The translations under genes were made by a program, and so were the position numbers. Positions 1 through 9,449 of a stretch of 64,000 nt of DNA are shown in pieces. Below the pieces are notes generated by a model. The model had not been told where the DNA came from, made no database searches, and was given only the letters and a program-made list of their open reading frames with translations. Every line of letters begins with the position of its first letter. Positions within the stretch are counted from its first letter, which is position 1. Origin of the DNA: Thermoguttaceae bacterium (GTDB lineage: Bacteria > Planctomycetota > Planctomycetia > Pirellulales > Thermoguttaceae); contig JAGBDN010000025.1 of NCBI GenBank assembly GCA_017937485.1, positions 1-64,000 on the forward strand, written 5' to 3'.

Positions 1-22
1 CGGAACGGTCGGTCGACGCAAG

Positions 23-67
23 AAAAAACGGAGAAGCAAGGAAAATTCCCCCCGCTTCTCCGTTTTT
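23..67 (-). terminator. Intrinsic terminator, distal repeat copy
   Basis: A perfect 9-bp stem (CGGAGAAGC at 29-37 with GCTTCTCCG at 54-62) is flanked by six A on the left and five T on the right, so it can work on the minus strand and perhaps on both. It is the copy of the rplU terminator in the decayed repeat unit. Its stem is perfect, while the copy next to the real gene has one mismatch. Confidence 0.75.
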
Positions 68-101
68 CGCTCGAAATCAAGCGCGAACGCTCAAATTAAA
101 T

Positions 102-262
102 TCAGCCTTCGACGATTTCTTTGATTTCGACTTTAATATACGTTTGACGGCGCCCGTCTTTTTGCGGCTGTTCTTGCGGCGACGGAACCAACGAATGACG
201 AGTTTCGGGCTCTTTTCTTTCGTCGGCGCTTCGGCGATAATTTTCGCGCTCGGAACGGTCGG
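102..262 (-). pseudogene. Truncated, frameshifted copy of the rplU 3' end
   Basis: Read on the minus strand this encodes the tail of ribosomal protein L21 from the PTVP motif onward (KLVIRWFRRRKNSRKK is identical to the intact gene). A single-base deletion just after that basic stretch shifts the frame, so the normal ending is lost and replaced by unrelated residues running past the old stop position. There is no start codon or N-terminal half. The fragment comes from the tandem duplication described at 1-501 and lies where rpmA (L27) would usually follow rplU. It could be read only by fortuitous initiation, so it is treated as a pseudogene. Confidence 0.8.
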
Positions 263-272
263 TCGACGCAAG

Positions 273-317
273 AAAAAACGGAGAAACAAGGAAAATTTCC
301 CCCGCTTCTCCGTTTTT
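273..317 (-). terminator. Intrinsic terminator of rplU
   Basis: Hairpin CGGAGAAAC (279-287) with GCTTCTCCG (304-312), carrying one A-C mismatch, followed on the minus strand by a run of six U. It lies about 40 bases downstream of the rplU stop and is the proximal copy of the duplicated terminator. Confidence 0.75.
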
Positions 318-351
318 CGCTCGAAATCAAGCGCGAAAACTCAAATTAAAT

Positions 352-666
352 TCAGCCTTCGACGATTTCTTTGATTTCGACCTTAATGTACGTTTGACGG
401 TGGCCGTTCTTTTTGCGGCTGTTCTTGCGGCGACGGAACCAACGAATAACGAGTTTCGGGCCCTTTTCTTTCGTCATCGCTTCGGCGATAATTTTCGCGC
501 CCGGAACGGTCGGTTGGCCGACTTTGACTTCGCCGTCTTTGCTGATCGCGAGGACTTCGGTCAGTTCGATCGGGGTTCCCGGTTCGACGTCGCGGAGTTC
601 GAGATACATTTTTTTGCCGACTTCAGCTTTGTATTGGTGGCCGCCGTCTTTGAAAATAGCGTACAT
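352..666 (-). CDS. rplU: 50S ribosomal protein L21
   Basis: This encodes 104 residues, the usual length for bacterial L21, which binds 23S rRNA in the large subunit. The N-terminus (MYAIFKDGGHQYKAEVG) and the basic C-terminal motif (RWFRRRKNSRKKNGHRQ) are diagnostic. The ATG at 666 is preceded by AAAGGA at good spacing. The gene follows the RNase E/G and DUF2344 genes on the same strand, a neighbourhood found in many bacteria. The usual downstream partner rpmA is absent from the window; a duplicated rplU tail and terminators occupy that place instead. The last 50 codons belong to the repeat. Confidence 0.97.
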   Translation of the reverse strand: MYAIFKDGGHQYKAEVGKKMYLELRDVEPGTPIELTEVLAISKDGEVKVGQPTVPGAKIIAEAMTKEKGPKLVIRWFRRRKNSRKKNGHRQTYIKVEIKEIVEG

Positions 667-1130
667 GGTTAAATCCTTTTTCCCTTAAAACTGTTCGTTA
701 AACTTTTCGCCGCTTGCGTATTTTAACACGAAACGGTCTCGTTTTTGCGCCGAATATCGTTTTCTTTCCCAGTTTTCGGGCGCGCGCTATATTCCGCTTT
801 ACATCGCTCGCTAAAAAAGCGACAACGCAAAATCGGATTCAAAGAACGTCGCTTCGCTCGGCGTTTTCGCGACTTCGCAATTGAAATCGCTTCGAAACGC
901 CCTCTTCAAAGCGGCGTTCGTCGGCTTTCGACGTTCGAAACGAGCGCCGCGACGGGAACGCCGTCAAACTCCGCTCGTTTCGCGCAATCTTGGGAACCCC
1001 GGCTCCGTCTTCCGTCAAGACGAACGTTCGACGCCCGTTTCGGACGCTCCGACGCTCGCCGTCGAACTCAAACGCCCGACGCGCGGAAGAGGATTAAGGG
1101 AACGAACAAAATAAACGTCTTTATTATACG
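667..1130. other. Intergenic region, rplU to RNase E/G
   Basis: No supported gene. It should hold the rplU leader: on the minus strand GTTAAAATACG about 50 bases before the start resembles the -10 boxes of this genome, but I see no good -35. Open frames here are compositional shadows. Confidence 0.5.
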
Positions 1131-2750
<1,620 letters not shown>

Positions 2751-2868
2751 AAAACTTTCAACTTTCTTAAGACGATAAGGCGATTTTCCGCTCCGTCCGC
2801 CGACGTTCAAGCCGCCGCCCGCCTGGACGCCGCGACGCTAAATAACGCCGCGCGCCCGCCAAGCGCCG

Positions 2869-3492
2869 CTATTTAACCAACGTCGCGGTTCGGTTCGGAA
2901 AAATCGATCGAAAGAGTTCGCCGTCGAGTTCGAGAACGCTCAATATCTCGCGAACGCCGGCTTCCGGGCCGTCTTGCGCGGCGATTTTCATCCGCAACGT
3001 CCCGCCGTCGAGCGCCATTTCGAGAACCGCCGGGCGCGCGTCGACCGTCTTGCCGTTCGACTTGACGACCTCGACGCTCGTCGCGGCTAAAAACTCGGCG
3101 ATTTTGGCGCTCGCGGCTTCCCGTTTCGACTCCGGAACCGCCATTTCGTATTCGAACGCGGCGGCTTGCGCTTTCGGCGCTTTGTCGTCGAGCGGCGTCG
3201 CTTGCCAAAACTCCAACCCGGGAACGCTCGCGGCGTTCATCCGTTCGAGGAGCGTCTCCGGCGCCCAATCTTCGTCGAGAACCAGCTCCATCGCTTCGTC
3301 GTCGCTCGCAAAACCGAGCGGAAGCGCCGAAATGTAACTGACTTTCGGCTTCGGATGGAAACCTTGCGACTTCGCGACCGGCAAATCGGCGCGACGCAAA
3401 AGTCGCTCCATCGCGCGCAACAAGTCGCGATGCCCGATGAAACAGAGGTTGCCCTTTTTGCGGAATCGAAGTCTGTATCGCCGACGAACCAT
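2869..3492 (-). CDS. DUF2344 (TIGR03936) protein
   Basis: This 207-residue protein belongs to the DUF2344 family, of unknown reaction, which is usually fused to or encoded beside a radical SAM protein and near RNase E/G and L21 genes. Recognisable features are the N-terminal RYRLRFRKKGNLCFIGHRDL, RALLRRADLPVAKSQGFHPKPK-like sequence at about residues 30-48, and the SALPLGF motif. The ATG at 3492 gives the family-typical start; an in-frame extension to 3537 is possible. It precedes the RNase E/G gene by about 120 bases. No radical SAM partner gene adjoins it here, although an unrelated-looking radical SAM gene lies 5 kb away. Confidence 0.85.
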   Translation of the reverse strand: MVRRRYRLRFRKKGNLCFIGHRDLLRAMERLLRRADLPVAKSQGFHPKPKVSYISALPLGFASDDEAMELVLDEDWAPETLLERMNAASVPGLEFWQATPLDDKAPKAQAAAFEYEMAVPESKREAASAKIAEFLAATSVEVVKSNGKTVDARPAVLEMALDGGTLRMKIAAQDGPEAGVREILSVLELDGELFRSIFPNRTATLVK

Positions 3493-3824
3493 AAAGTTCG
3501 ATCGTCTCGACCCGTCTTTGGTCGAAACGCCTTTCATTGATCTTAGTTTTCGCGCCGAACGCTCCCCGTTTCAACGCCGACGCTCCGAAAAGCGACCGCC
3601 GTCTGTTTTCCAAAAACGAGTCCGCGCCGAGTTTCCCCGACGAAAACGCAGCTCTTGGGCGAGGTTAATGCGACCCGAAAAACGAAACGCATATTCTTTT
3701 ATTTTATCAACGTTCGAACGCGGCGCGATAAAACGACGCGTTCGCTTAATTTTGTCTTAAACGCCCCGTCGCTTGACAATCGACTTGGCGCGTTTTACTT
3801 ATTTTCCCTATTTTTCCGGCGGCG
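3493..3824. other. Intergenic region downstream of ptsI
   Basis: No gene seen. An imperfect hairpin near 3755-3797 (AACGCGCC against GGGGCGTT on the minus strand, with an inner GTCG/CGAC stem) could terminate ptsI, but its U-run is poor. Confidence 0.4.
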
Positions 3825-5588
3825 TCAAGCGTCGTATTCGTCGGTTTCCGGAAAACGGCGGCGAAATTCGCTCTGCAGGTAAACGCGCATCGACGACGAA
3901 GTTTCCTTAAACAGCGCGTTTTGCGCAATTTCTTCGCATTCTTTAATCGTTACGCTCCCGCAGACTTTCTTAATTTGCAAAATCATCCCGGGCGCGACGC
4001 TCAAACTTCGCAAACCAAGCCCAAGCAACAACATCACGTTCGCCGGCGAACTTCCCATCTGTCCGCAGAGGGAAACCGGTTTTCCATACATCTTCGCGAC
4101 GTCGACGACGCGCTTGATTAAACGGATCATCGCCGGGCATTCTTGTTCGTACAAGAAATTGACGTCTTTATTACTCCGGTCGACCGCCATCGTGTACTGG
4201 AGCAAGTCGTTTGTTCCAATACTAAAGAAATCGACTTCGTGAACGAACAACTCCAACATCAACGCGGTCGCGGGCGTCTCGACCATAATCCCAAGCGGAA
4301 TGTCCGGATCGAACGGTATATTTTCCTCCGCCAGCTCCTCGCAAACGTCGCGGAAAATCATTTTCGCCTGCCGAAATTCCGTAATCGTCGAAACCAACGG
4401 GAACATCACGCGAATTTTTCCGAAAACGCTAGCGCGTAAAATCGCCCGCAACTGGACGCGAAACATTTCGGTGTTGCGCAACGACAACCGAATACTCCGC
4501 AACCCCATAAACGGGTTTGGCTCTTTCTCCGACGCGAACGTCAGGCCCTCGGGCAGTTTGTCGGCGCCCAAGTCGAAAGTGCGGATAACGACCGGACGCC
4601 CCTCCATTTTCTCAACGACCGACTTATAGGCCTGAAAATGCGTTTCTTCGTCCGGTAATTTTCCGTCGTTTTGCGCCAAATACAGAAATTCCGTACGATA
4701 AAGACCGACGCCGTGAGCGCCGTTTTTACGACACTCGCTCGCTTCGTGCGGAAATTCGATATTGCCGCTAATTTTAATAACGACGCCGTCTTGCGTTTTC
4801 GCTTGCGCGGAAGCGAAATTCGTTTCCAACGTCTCTTTTTCACGCCGCAACACGTCTCGCTTCGCGATGTATTTGCGAAGCATTTCGTCGGTCGGCTCGA
4901 GAATCAAGCGTCCGGCGCCGCCGTCGATAATCGCCGTCGCGCCGTCGACCGCTTGCGTAATAAAAGAACCGACGCCCAGAACGGTCGGAATTTGCAACGC
5001 GGTCGCGACGATCGCCGTATGGCTTCCCAAACCGCCCGTTTCCGCGACAATCCCCAACGTTTTCGCCGGATCGAGGTTCGACGCGGCGCTCGGCGTAAAA
5101 TTCGACGCGGCCAAAATCGTCGGGCCGTCGTTCGACGCGCCGGAATCGTCGTTCGCTTCAAGCAACTCGCCCAAAAGTCGCGTTTTCACGTCGACGATAT
5201 CGTTGGCGCGCTCGGCGTACGTCGCGTCTTGCAAACCGCGCAACATTTCGGCGTATTGATCGAAATTTTTTTCAACCGCCCGTTCCGCCGAATTAAAATC
5301 GTCGCGAATACTCGCCTCGATTTTGCCGCGCAACTTGGGATCGTTCAAAATCAAGAGATGCGCTTCGAAAATCTGCGCGTACTCTTTCCCAAGTTGCCGC
5401 CCGACCGCGTCGCGGTTCGCTTCCAGTTTCGCTTGCGCGACCGGAAACGCCGTCGCCAAACGTTCAAGCTCTTGTTCGACTTGCCGCGGTTCGATCTTGC
5501 GGCGCCGAACGCGAAAAGCGGAGTCGACGATTGTCAAAGGGCCGATCGAAACGCCCGGCGAAACGGGAATGCCTTGGAAAATTTTCAT
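3825..5588 (-). CDS. ptsI: Phosphoenolpyruvate-protein phosphotransferase (PTS enzyme I)
   Basis: Enzyme I takes phosphate from phosphoenolpyruvate and passes it to HPr in the cytoplasm. The 587-residue length is typical. The active-site His lies in GGLGSHTAIVATALQIPTVLG-like sequence at about residue 190, the PEP/Mg-binding part carries GIMVETPA and FFSIGTNDLLQY, and the C-terminal acid/base Cys lies in SLCGQMG. The ATG at 5588 starts MKIFQGIPVSPGV, as in the family; the frame extends upstream without similarity. It is third in a minus-strand set ptsN, ptsH, ptsI with about 240 bases between ptsH and ptsI. No sugar-specific IIB or IIC gene is nearby, so a regulatory nitrogen-type PTS is likely. 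Confidence 0.95.
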   Translation of the reverse strand: MKIFQGIPVSPGVSIGPLTIVDSAFRVRRRKIEPRQVEQELERLATAFPVAQAKLEANRDAVGRQLGKEYAQIFEAHLLILNDPKLRGKIEASIRDDFNSAERAVEKNFDQYAEMLRGLQDATYAERANDIVDVKTRLLGELLEANDDSGASNDGPTILAASNFTPSAASNLDPAKTLGIVAETGGLGSHTAIVATALQIPTVLGVGSFITQAVDGATAIIDGGAGRLILEPTDEMLRKYIAKRDVLRREKETLETNFASAQAKTQDGVVIKISGNIEFPHEASECRKNGAHGVGLYRTEFLYLAQNDGKLPDEETHFQAYKSVVEKMEGRPVVIRTFDLGADKLPEGLTFASEKEPNPFMGLRSIRLSLRNTEMFRVQLRAILRASVFGKIRVMFPLVSTITEFRQAKMIFRDVCEELAEENIPFDPDIPLGIMVETPATALMLELFVHEVDFFSIGTNDLLQYTMAVDRSNKDVNFLYEQECPAMIRLIKRVVDVAKMYGKPVSLCGQMGSSPANVMLLLGLGLRSLSVAPGMILQIKKVCGSVTIKECEEIAQNALFKETSSSMRVYLQSEFRRRFPETDEYDA

Positions 5589-5828
5589 TGACGTGAAAGG
5601 GACGTAAAAAGGACGATAAACGGAAAAGACCGCGCGACGCGCCAAAAACGTTCCGACGACGCGGCGACGACAAGCCGCGCCATTTTAACGTCGAACGTTC
5701 GCTCGACAAGTACGCAAACGCGCCGACAAATCGACGAGCTTTTTATCTCGCGCCGACTTTTTTAACCAAAATTACCGTTCGCGCGTTCCCTTTTTAGCGC
5801 GACCGTTCGGCTAAATCCGCTCGAATTT

Positions 5829-6125
5829 TCATTCGTTCGGCTCGACGTCCGCAAATTCGTCTTCGTAAAATTTACGTTCGAAAAGGAGTTCGATCGCGCG
5901 CAAAGCGTCTTCCGCGTCTTCGCCGTCGACGGTTAAGGTCAACCGCTCGCCGCAGGGCGCCATCAAAGTCAACAAATCAAGACAACTTTTACAGTCGGCG
6001 GCGTACGCTCCCTTGGCAAGAGAAACGTTCGCTGCGTATTTCAGCGCCGTTTTGCAAATCATCGAAGCGACGCGCACATGAAATCCCGCTTTATTTTCAA
6101 CGATCAATTCTTTCGAAAGAGTCAT
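5829..6125 (-). CDS. ptsH: Phosphocarrier protein HPr
   Basis: This is a 98-residue HPr-fold protein that relays phosphate from enzyme I to IIA proteins. The phospho-His motif is KAGFHVRVASM: the catalytic His and the following Arg are kept, but the Pro usual in the HARPA motif is Val. A Ser in the position of regulatory Ser46 is present (CKSCLDLLTLMAP), so HPr-kinase control is conceivable, although no hprK is in the window. GEDAEDAL near the C-terminus is family-typical. The ATG at 6125 is chosen because upstream residues of the open frame are unrelated low-complexity sequence. It lies between ptsN and ptsI. Confidence 0.92.
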   Translation of the reverse strand: MTLSKELIVENKAGFHVRVASMICKTALKYAANVSLAKGAYAADCKSCLDLLTLMAPCGERLTLTVDGEDAEDALRAIELLFERKFYEDEFADVEPNE

Positions 6126-6357
6126 TCGTTCGCGTTCTTTCTTATTTTCGCGTTCCTTGCGTCGTCTTGCGACAAAACGACGCGCATTCGCGGCGCGCCG
6201 CCCCGACGCAGTCGTTTTCGCCCAAAATTCGGCGAACGACGCGTCAAACAGAGCGCGCGTTGAATTCGAACGTCGTTTTAAATGCTTTCGGGACTCGCCT
6301 CCACGCGTTCGCGCCGGAACTTGAAGAGGGAAATCCCGCAAAAATAACGTCGTCGAA

Positions 6358-6834
6358 CTATTTGCCGTAAACGTTGTTGTCGGCTTCTTCCAACAGGTTC
6401 AAAATATCGTCGCGATTGCGCGATTGTTGGAGGAAACGGCAGAAACCGTCGTCTTTGAGCTGACGGGTGATATGCTCGAGAGCGCGAAGATGTTCGCCGG
6501 GACGGTCGGGGGGAGAAACAAGCAGGAAGAAGAGGTTCACTTTTTCGCAGTCAAGCGATTCGAAATCGACGCCGTCGGCGCTAATGGCGACGGTGCCGAC
6601 GAGGCGGTCGACGCTAATGTGCTTGGTATGCGGAACGGCGATACCGCGACCGATACCGGTCGACCCCAGCTCTTCGCGACGCATAATGGCGTTGACGATT
6701 CCTTCGTATTCCGCCTCGGGGATTCCGCCGGCGTCTTGCAAAGATTGCACCATCTCGCGAACGACGCCTTCCTTCGTCGTCGCTTTGAGGCCGGTAATGA
6801 TCGAATCGACGAGAATAAAATCGGAAAATTTCAT
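6358..6834 (-). CDS. ptsN: PTS IIA protein of the nitrogen-regulatory type
   Basis: A 158-residue PTS EIIA type-2 domain that accepts phosphate from HPr and in other bacteria acts as a regulator of potassium, nitrogen and stress responses rather than in sugar uptake. The phospho-His lies in GIAVPHTKH; other conserved parts are ELGSTGIGRG and LLVSPPDRPGEHL. AGGAG lies about 9 bases before the ATG, which fixes the start. It is 498 bases downstream of hpf, and the hpf-ptsN order is widely conserved. It begins the ptsN-ptsH-ptsI set. Confidence 0.93.
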   Translation of the reverse strand: MKFSDFILVDSIITGLKATTKEGVVREMVQSLQDAGGIPEAEYEGIVNAIMRREELGSTGIGRGIAVPHTKHISVDRLVGTVAISADGVDFESLDCEKVNLFFLLVSPPDRPGEHLRALEHITRQLKDDGFCRFLQQSRNRDDILNLLEEADNNVYGK

Positions 6835-7331
6835 TCAAAATACTCCTAAATCAGCAAGGGGAAGCAACGCGGTTCGGGTTAATTGTTTTTTGCGGCGCCG
6901 TCCGTTTAATTCCGTCGCGCTTTCCAAATCGACGAAACGTTGAAATCGCGAAATTCGTCCGCCGAAATTTTAGGCGCCGACGTTCATTTTAACGGAAATT
7001 CCAAATTTGTATAGCGCTTCGACCGGGTTCGTTGGAAAGAAACGTCAAGAAAATCCAAGAAGCCTCTTTAAAATTTCAGTTTTTAAGAAGTTCGCCTCGG
7101 AAAAAAGGCGCGCCGACGACGCCAAGTTTTACGCAAAGGCAAAACGAACGTCGCGGCGCGCTCCAACGTTTGACGCGAACGACGGCGACGAATCGAACGC
7201 GCCGCCTTAAAAACGCCGCGTTAAGATTCGGCCGCTTCCTTTCGCAATCTTTCCTATGTTACTTATCCGTTCCATTTTCTCGATTTCGCCGCCTCGTTCG
7301 TTGCAAGCGTTCAAAGCGACGTCGAAAAAGT
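6835..7331. other. Intergenic region between hpf and ptsN
   Basis: No gene or clear hairpin terminator was found. It contains the ptsN ribosome-binding site (AGGAG) and probably its promoter, but no convincing -35/-10 pair was read by eye. Confidence 0.4.
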
Positions 7332-7628
7332 TCAACGGTGATCCGTCATTTTCTCCTTAAACTTGCGCATTTGTTGTTCGATCTTATCGATCGTTTGATC
7401 GAGACATCCCCAGAGATCGCCGGAAGAATAGTCGGCGCGAAAATCCTTCTTCAGTTCCGTCGCAACAACGACTTCGACGACGGGCTGATCGGCTTTTTCG
7501 AGGTCGACCATCACGTCGATGCTCGAGACGCGTTCGATGAAACGCCCCAGCTTCTCCACTTTATCGGCAATCTTTTGGCGAGTGGCGTCCGCCAAAGAAC
7601 CATGTCGCGCTTGAACTTGAATTTGCAT
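7332..7628 (-). CDS. hpf: Ribosome hibernation-promoting factor, short form
   Basis: A 98-residue HPF/RaiA-family protein, which binds the decoding site of resting 30S subunits and promotes inactive ribosome forms. The family pattern is visible: MQIQVQARHGSL, a KLGRFIERVSSIDV helix-strand, VDLEKADQPVVEVVV and the Asp/Tyr-containing tail FRADYSSGDLWGCLDQTIDKIEQQ. It lacks the C-terminal dimerisation domain of long HPF. AAGGAGAG precedes the ATG at good spacing, and a small hairpin at 7648-7664 stands directly upstream of that site. It lies first in an hpf-ptsN-ptsH-ptsI run. Confidence 0.93.
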   Translation of the reverse strand: MQIQVQARHGSLADATRQKIADKVEKLGRFIERVSSIDVMVDLEKADQPVVEVVVATELKKDFRADYSSGDLWGCLDQTIDKIEQQMRKFKEKMTDHR

Positions 7629-7647
7629 CTTTCATCTCTCCTTAATA

Positions 7648-7664
7648 CCCCCTAACGGAGGGGG
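7648..7664 (-). promoter_or_regulatory. GC hairpin just upstream of the hpf ribosome-binding site
   Basis: CCCCCT (7648-7653) pairs with AGGGGG (7659-7664) around a five-base loop, ending only a few bases before the AGGAG of hpf. It could limit ribosome access or mRNA decay. The function is inferred from position only. Confidence 0.4.
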
Positions 7665-8119
7665 ACCGGGATCAAGATTTTCGAAACGTCGCGCTCTCGT
7701 CGTCGTTCCCCGTCTTTCGTCATTTTAACGCGTTGTTTTATCCGCGTCGCTTATCGGTTGTTTTCACTGAATCGCAACCTAAACGCCGAAAAATATACGG
7801 CCGGCGGAAAAACGCGTTTTACTTGGCGCAAAAATCAAACCTTTATCGCTTCAAGCGACAAAATCAAGTTTTGCGCGGCGAAAACGGGAATCCGAAAGCG
7901 ATTTGCGCGTTCTCGACGCTTCGCCTAAGGACAAGTTCGAAACGAGGGATTTTAAAACCTTCTCGCCTCGACATAAGAATCTTATGCGAACGCGACGCGG
8001 ATTGCAAGAAAAAATTTGCCGTTTTTCGACGATTTTCGAAAAAAAAGAGAAAAAAACCAAAAAGCGAGCCTTTAATTTTAGCTAAACCGCCTAACTTAAC
8101 GCTTCGGCGCAAAAATAAA
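7665..8119. other. Intergenic region upstream of hpf
   Basis: No supported gene. An open frame at 7733-8182 (+) is Lys/Arg-rich, lacks a good ribosome-binding site and has no family-like motif, so it is left out. The hpf promoter presumably lies near 7715-7750 (minus-strand GTTAAAATG), without a clear -35. Confidence 0.4.
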
Positions 8120-8158
8120 CGTCGAGCGAACGCGGCGCGATCTCCCATTCGCTCGACG
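8120..8158 (-). terminator. Intrinsic terminator of the radical SAM gene
   Basis: CGTCGAGCGAA (8120-8130) pairs perfectly with TTCGCTCGACG (8148-8158), an 11-bp stem, and is followed on the minus strand by TTTATTTTT. Confidence 0.8.
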
Positions 8159-8204
8159 GAACCGTTTGTTTTGTCAATCTAGCAAAAATACGTCGAGTAG
8201 GCGA

Positions 8205-9056
8205 TTATTTCGAGTAAAAAACGTCGACCGGAAGTCCCGTTTTTTCGCGAATCGTCGCCGCCAACGCGTCCATTTTCGCGTCGTCGAGCGCGACCGCGCG
8301 CGGCTCGGACGGAACGCGGGCGACGGTGTAAAGCTGGACGCCGCAAACGTTTCCGCCGCCGTCGACGATTTCCTTCACCCGGTCGCAATACCTCTTGATT
8401 TCGGCGTCGGTCGGCGCGGCGCCGTCCCAAGAAAGCGCGGCGGTTTGAATTTTGACGCTCCAACGCTTCGACGCGAACGCGATATTTTGCAAAATCCGTT
8501 CGAACGGAACGGAGGTTCGGTCGATCGTCTTCACTCGCGTTTCGTCGCCGCCGTCGAGTTTCGCCCAAATTTCGCCGTTGTTCGCCGCCAAGCGGTCGAG
8601 CGCTTCCGCGACGCGGGGCTCGGCGAGCGTCGTCGCGTTGGTGATGAGCGTCAACTTAACGTCGTCGAGCGAGAGCGTTTTCCGAACGTCGATCATCGCG
8701 TCGACCGCCGCGCCAAACTCCGGCGCAAGCGTCGGCTCGCCGTCGCCGCTAAAAGCGAAGTCGCGCAGAACCCGTTTATTTTCCGGCGTTTGAACAAAGC
8801 GTTCGCAACGAAACAAGTCGCCGGAAACGGTCGTTTTCGCGACCGCTTCCAACTCGCGACGCATCAAGTCGACGTCGACCGCCGCGTCGGAACTTCGCTG
8901 GGAACGGTCGACTTGGCAATAAACGCAACGAAAATTACACCGCTTCGACGGGCTCAAATTGACGCCGATCGAAACGCCGTTCGCGCGGCGGCTCACCACC
9001 GGATAAACGTATCGAAAATCTTGAAAATAACTCGGGTGAAACTGCGTTAATTCCAA
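8205..9056 (-). CDS. Radical SAM protein
   Basis: This encodes 283 residues. The iron-sulfur cluster motif is SPSKRCNFRCVYCQVDR (CxxxCxxC), followed by the glycine-rich SAM-contact motif FSGDGEPTL and LITNATTL, as in the COG0731-like group of stand-alone radical SAM proteins. The substrate is unknown. No auxiliary cluster is apparent. The start is uncertain: I prefer a TTG at 9056, which has GAGGA about seven bases upstream; another TTG at 9104 would add 16 charged residues but lies inside the repeat array at 9097-9449. The array occupies the whole upstream region, so it may carry the promoter. Confidence 0.85.
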   Translation of the reverse strand: MELTQFHPSYFQDFRYVYPVVSRRANGVSIGVNLSPSKRCNFRCVYCQVDRSQRSSDAAVDVDLMRRELEAVAKTTVSGDLFRCERFVQTPENKRVLRDFAFSGDGEPTLAPEFGAAVDAMIDVRKTLSLDDVKLTLITNATTLAEPRVAEALDRLAANNGEIWAKLDGGDETRVKTIDRTSVPFERILQNIAFASKRWSVKIQTAALSWDGAAPTDAEIKRYCDRVKEIVDGGGNVCGVQLYTVARVPSEPRAVALDDAKMDALAATIREKTGLPVDVFYSK

Positions 9057-9096
9057 CGTCGTTCCTCGCTCGCTTTTTTCTTTCCTTTGAGTTTTG

Positions 9097-9449
9097 GTCG
9101 ACAAAAGGCCGCCAATCGCCTCGTTTTCCTATTTTAACATTTTTTAGCGTCGACAAAATTCGCCGCTCGACTCAAACCGTCTATTTTAACGCGTTGTTCT
9201 TAGGCGCCAGTCGACAAAACCAGCCAATCCCCGCAAACCGCCCATTTTAGCGCAACGCAAACGAAAAACGGTCGACAAAATCCCCCGTCTCCCGCAAACC
9301 GCCCCATTTAACGCGTCCTTTGCGAAGCGGTCGCCAAAACCGCCCAGTCAACGCAAACTACTCAAATCAACGCAACGTTTTTAAAAAGCGGTCGTCAAAA
9401 TTAACTAAACCTCGCCAACCGCCCAAACTAACGCTTAACCGCGCCGCTT
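9097..9449. repeat. Six degenerate tandem repeats of about 60 bp
   Basis: Units start at 9097, 9149, 9210, 9271, 9330 and 9391 (spacings 52, 61, 61, 59, 61). Each begins GTCG[A/C/T]CAAAA, often preceded by GCG or ACG. Most then carry CGCAAACCGCC or a relic of it, and all carry ATTTTAACGCG or a relic. The last element changes stepwise with distance from the radical SAM gene: ATTTTAAC, ATTTTAAC, ATTTTAGC, ATTTAACG, AATCAACG, AACTAACG. On the minus strand it reads TTAAAAT, like the -10 boxes of this genome. The array fills the whole gap between the sialidase-like and radical SAM genes. Related single motifs occur near 30101 and 63265. Confidence 0.8.

Larger units (their letters stand above)
1..501 (-). 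repeat. Tandem duplication of the rplU 3' end with its terminator
   Basis: The sequence at 1-250 recurs at 251-501, and the same coding stretch continues into the intact rplU gene from 502. By hand alignment the two units agree at roughly 94-95% of positions and differ by a one-base indel. Each unit holds, read on the minus strand, about the last 50 codons of rplU, its stop, a short 3' region and an intrinsic terminator hairpin, and then jumps back into the rplU codons for Pro-Thr-Val-Pro. A further copy starts at base 1, so the array probably continues outside the window. This is direct observation; the duplication mechanism is unknown. Confidence 0.9.

Noticed and set aside
7733..8182. Plus-strand frame of 149 codons in an intergenic region
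   Set aside because: Lys/Arg-rich, no ribosome-binding site, overlaps the terminator of the radical SAM gene, no motif.
9097..9449. Possible CRISPR array
   Set aside because: Units are diverged along their whole length with no invariant repeat and no unique spacers, and no cas gene is near.
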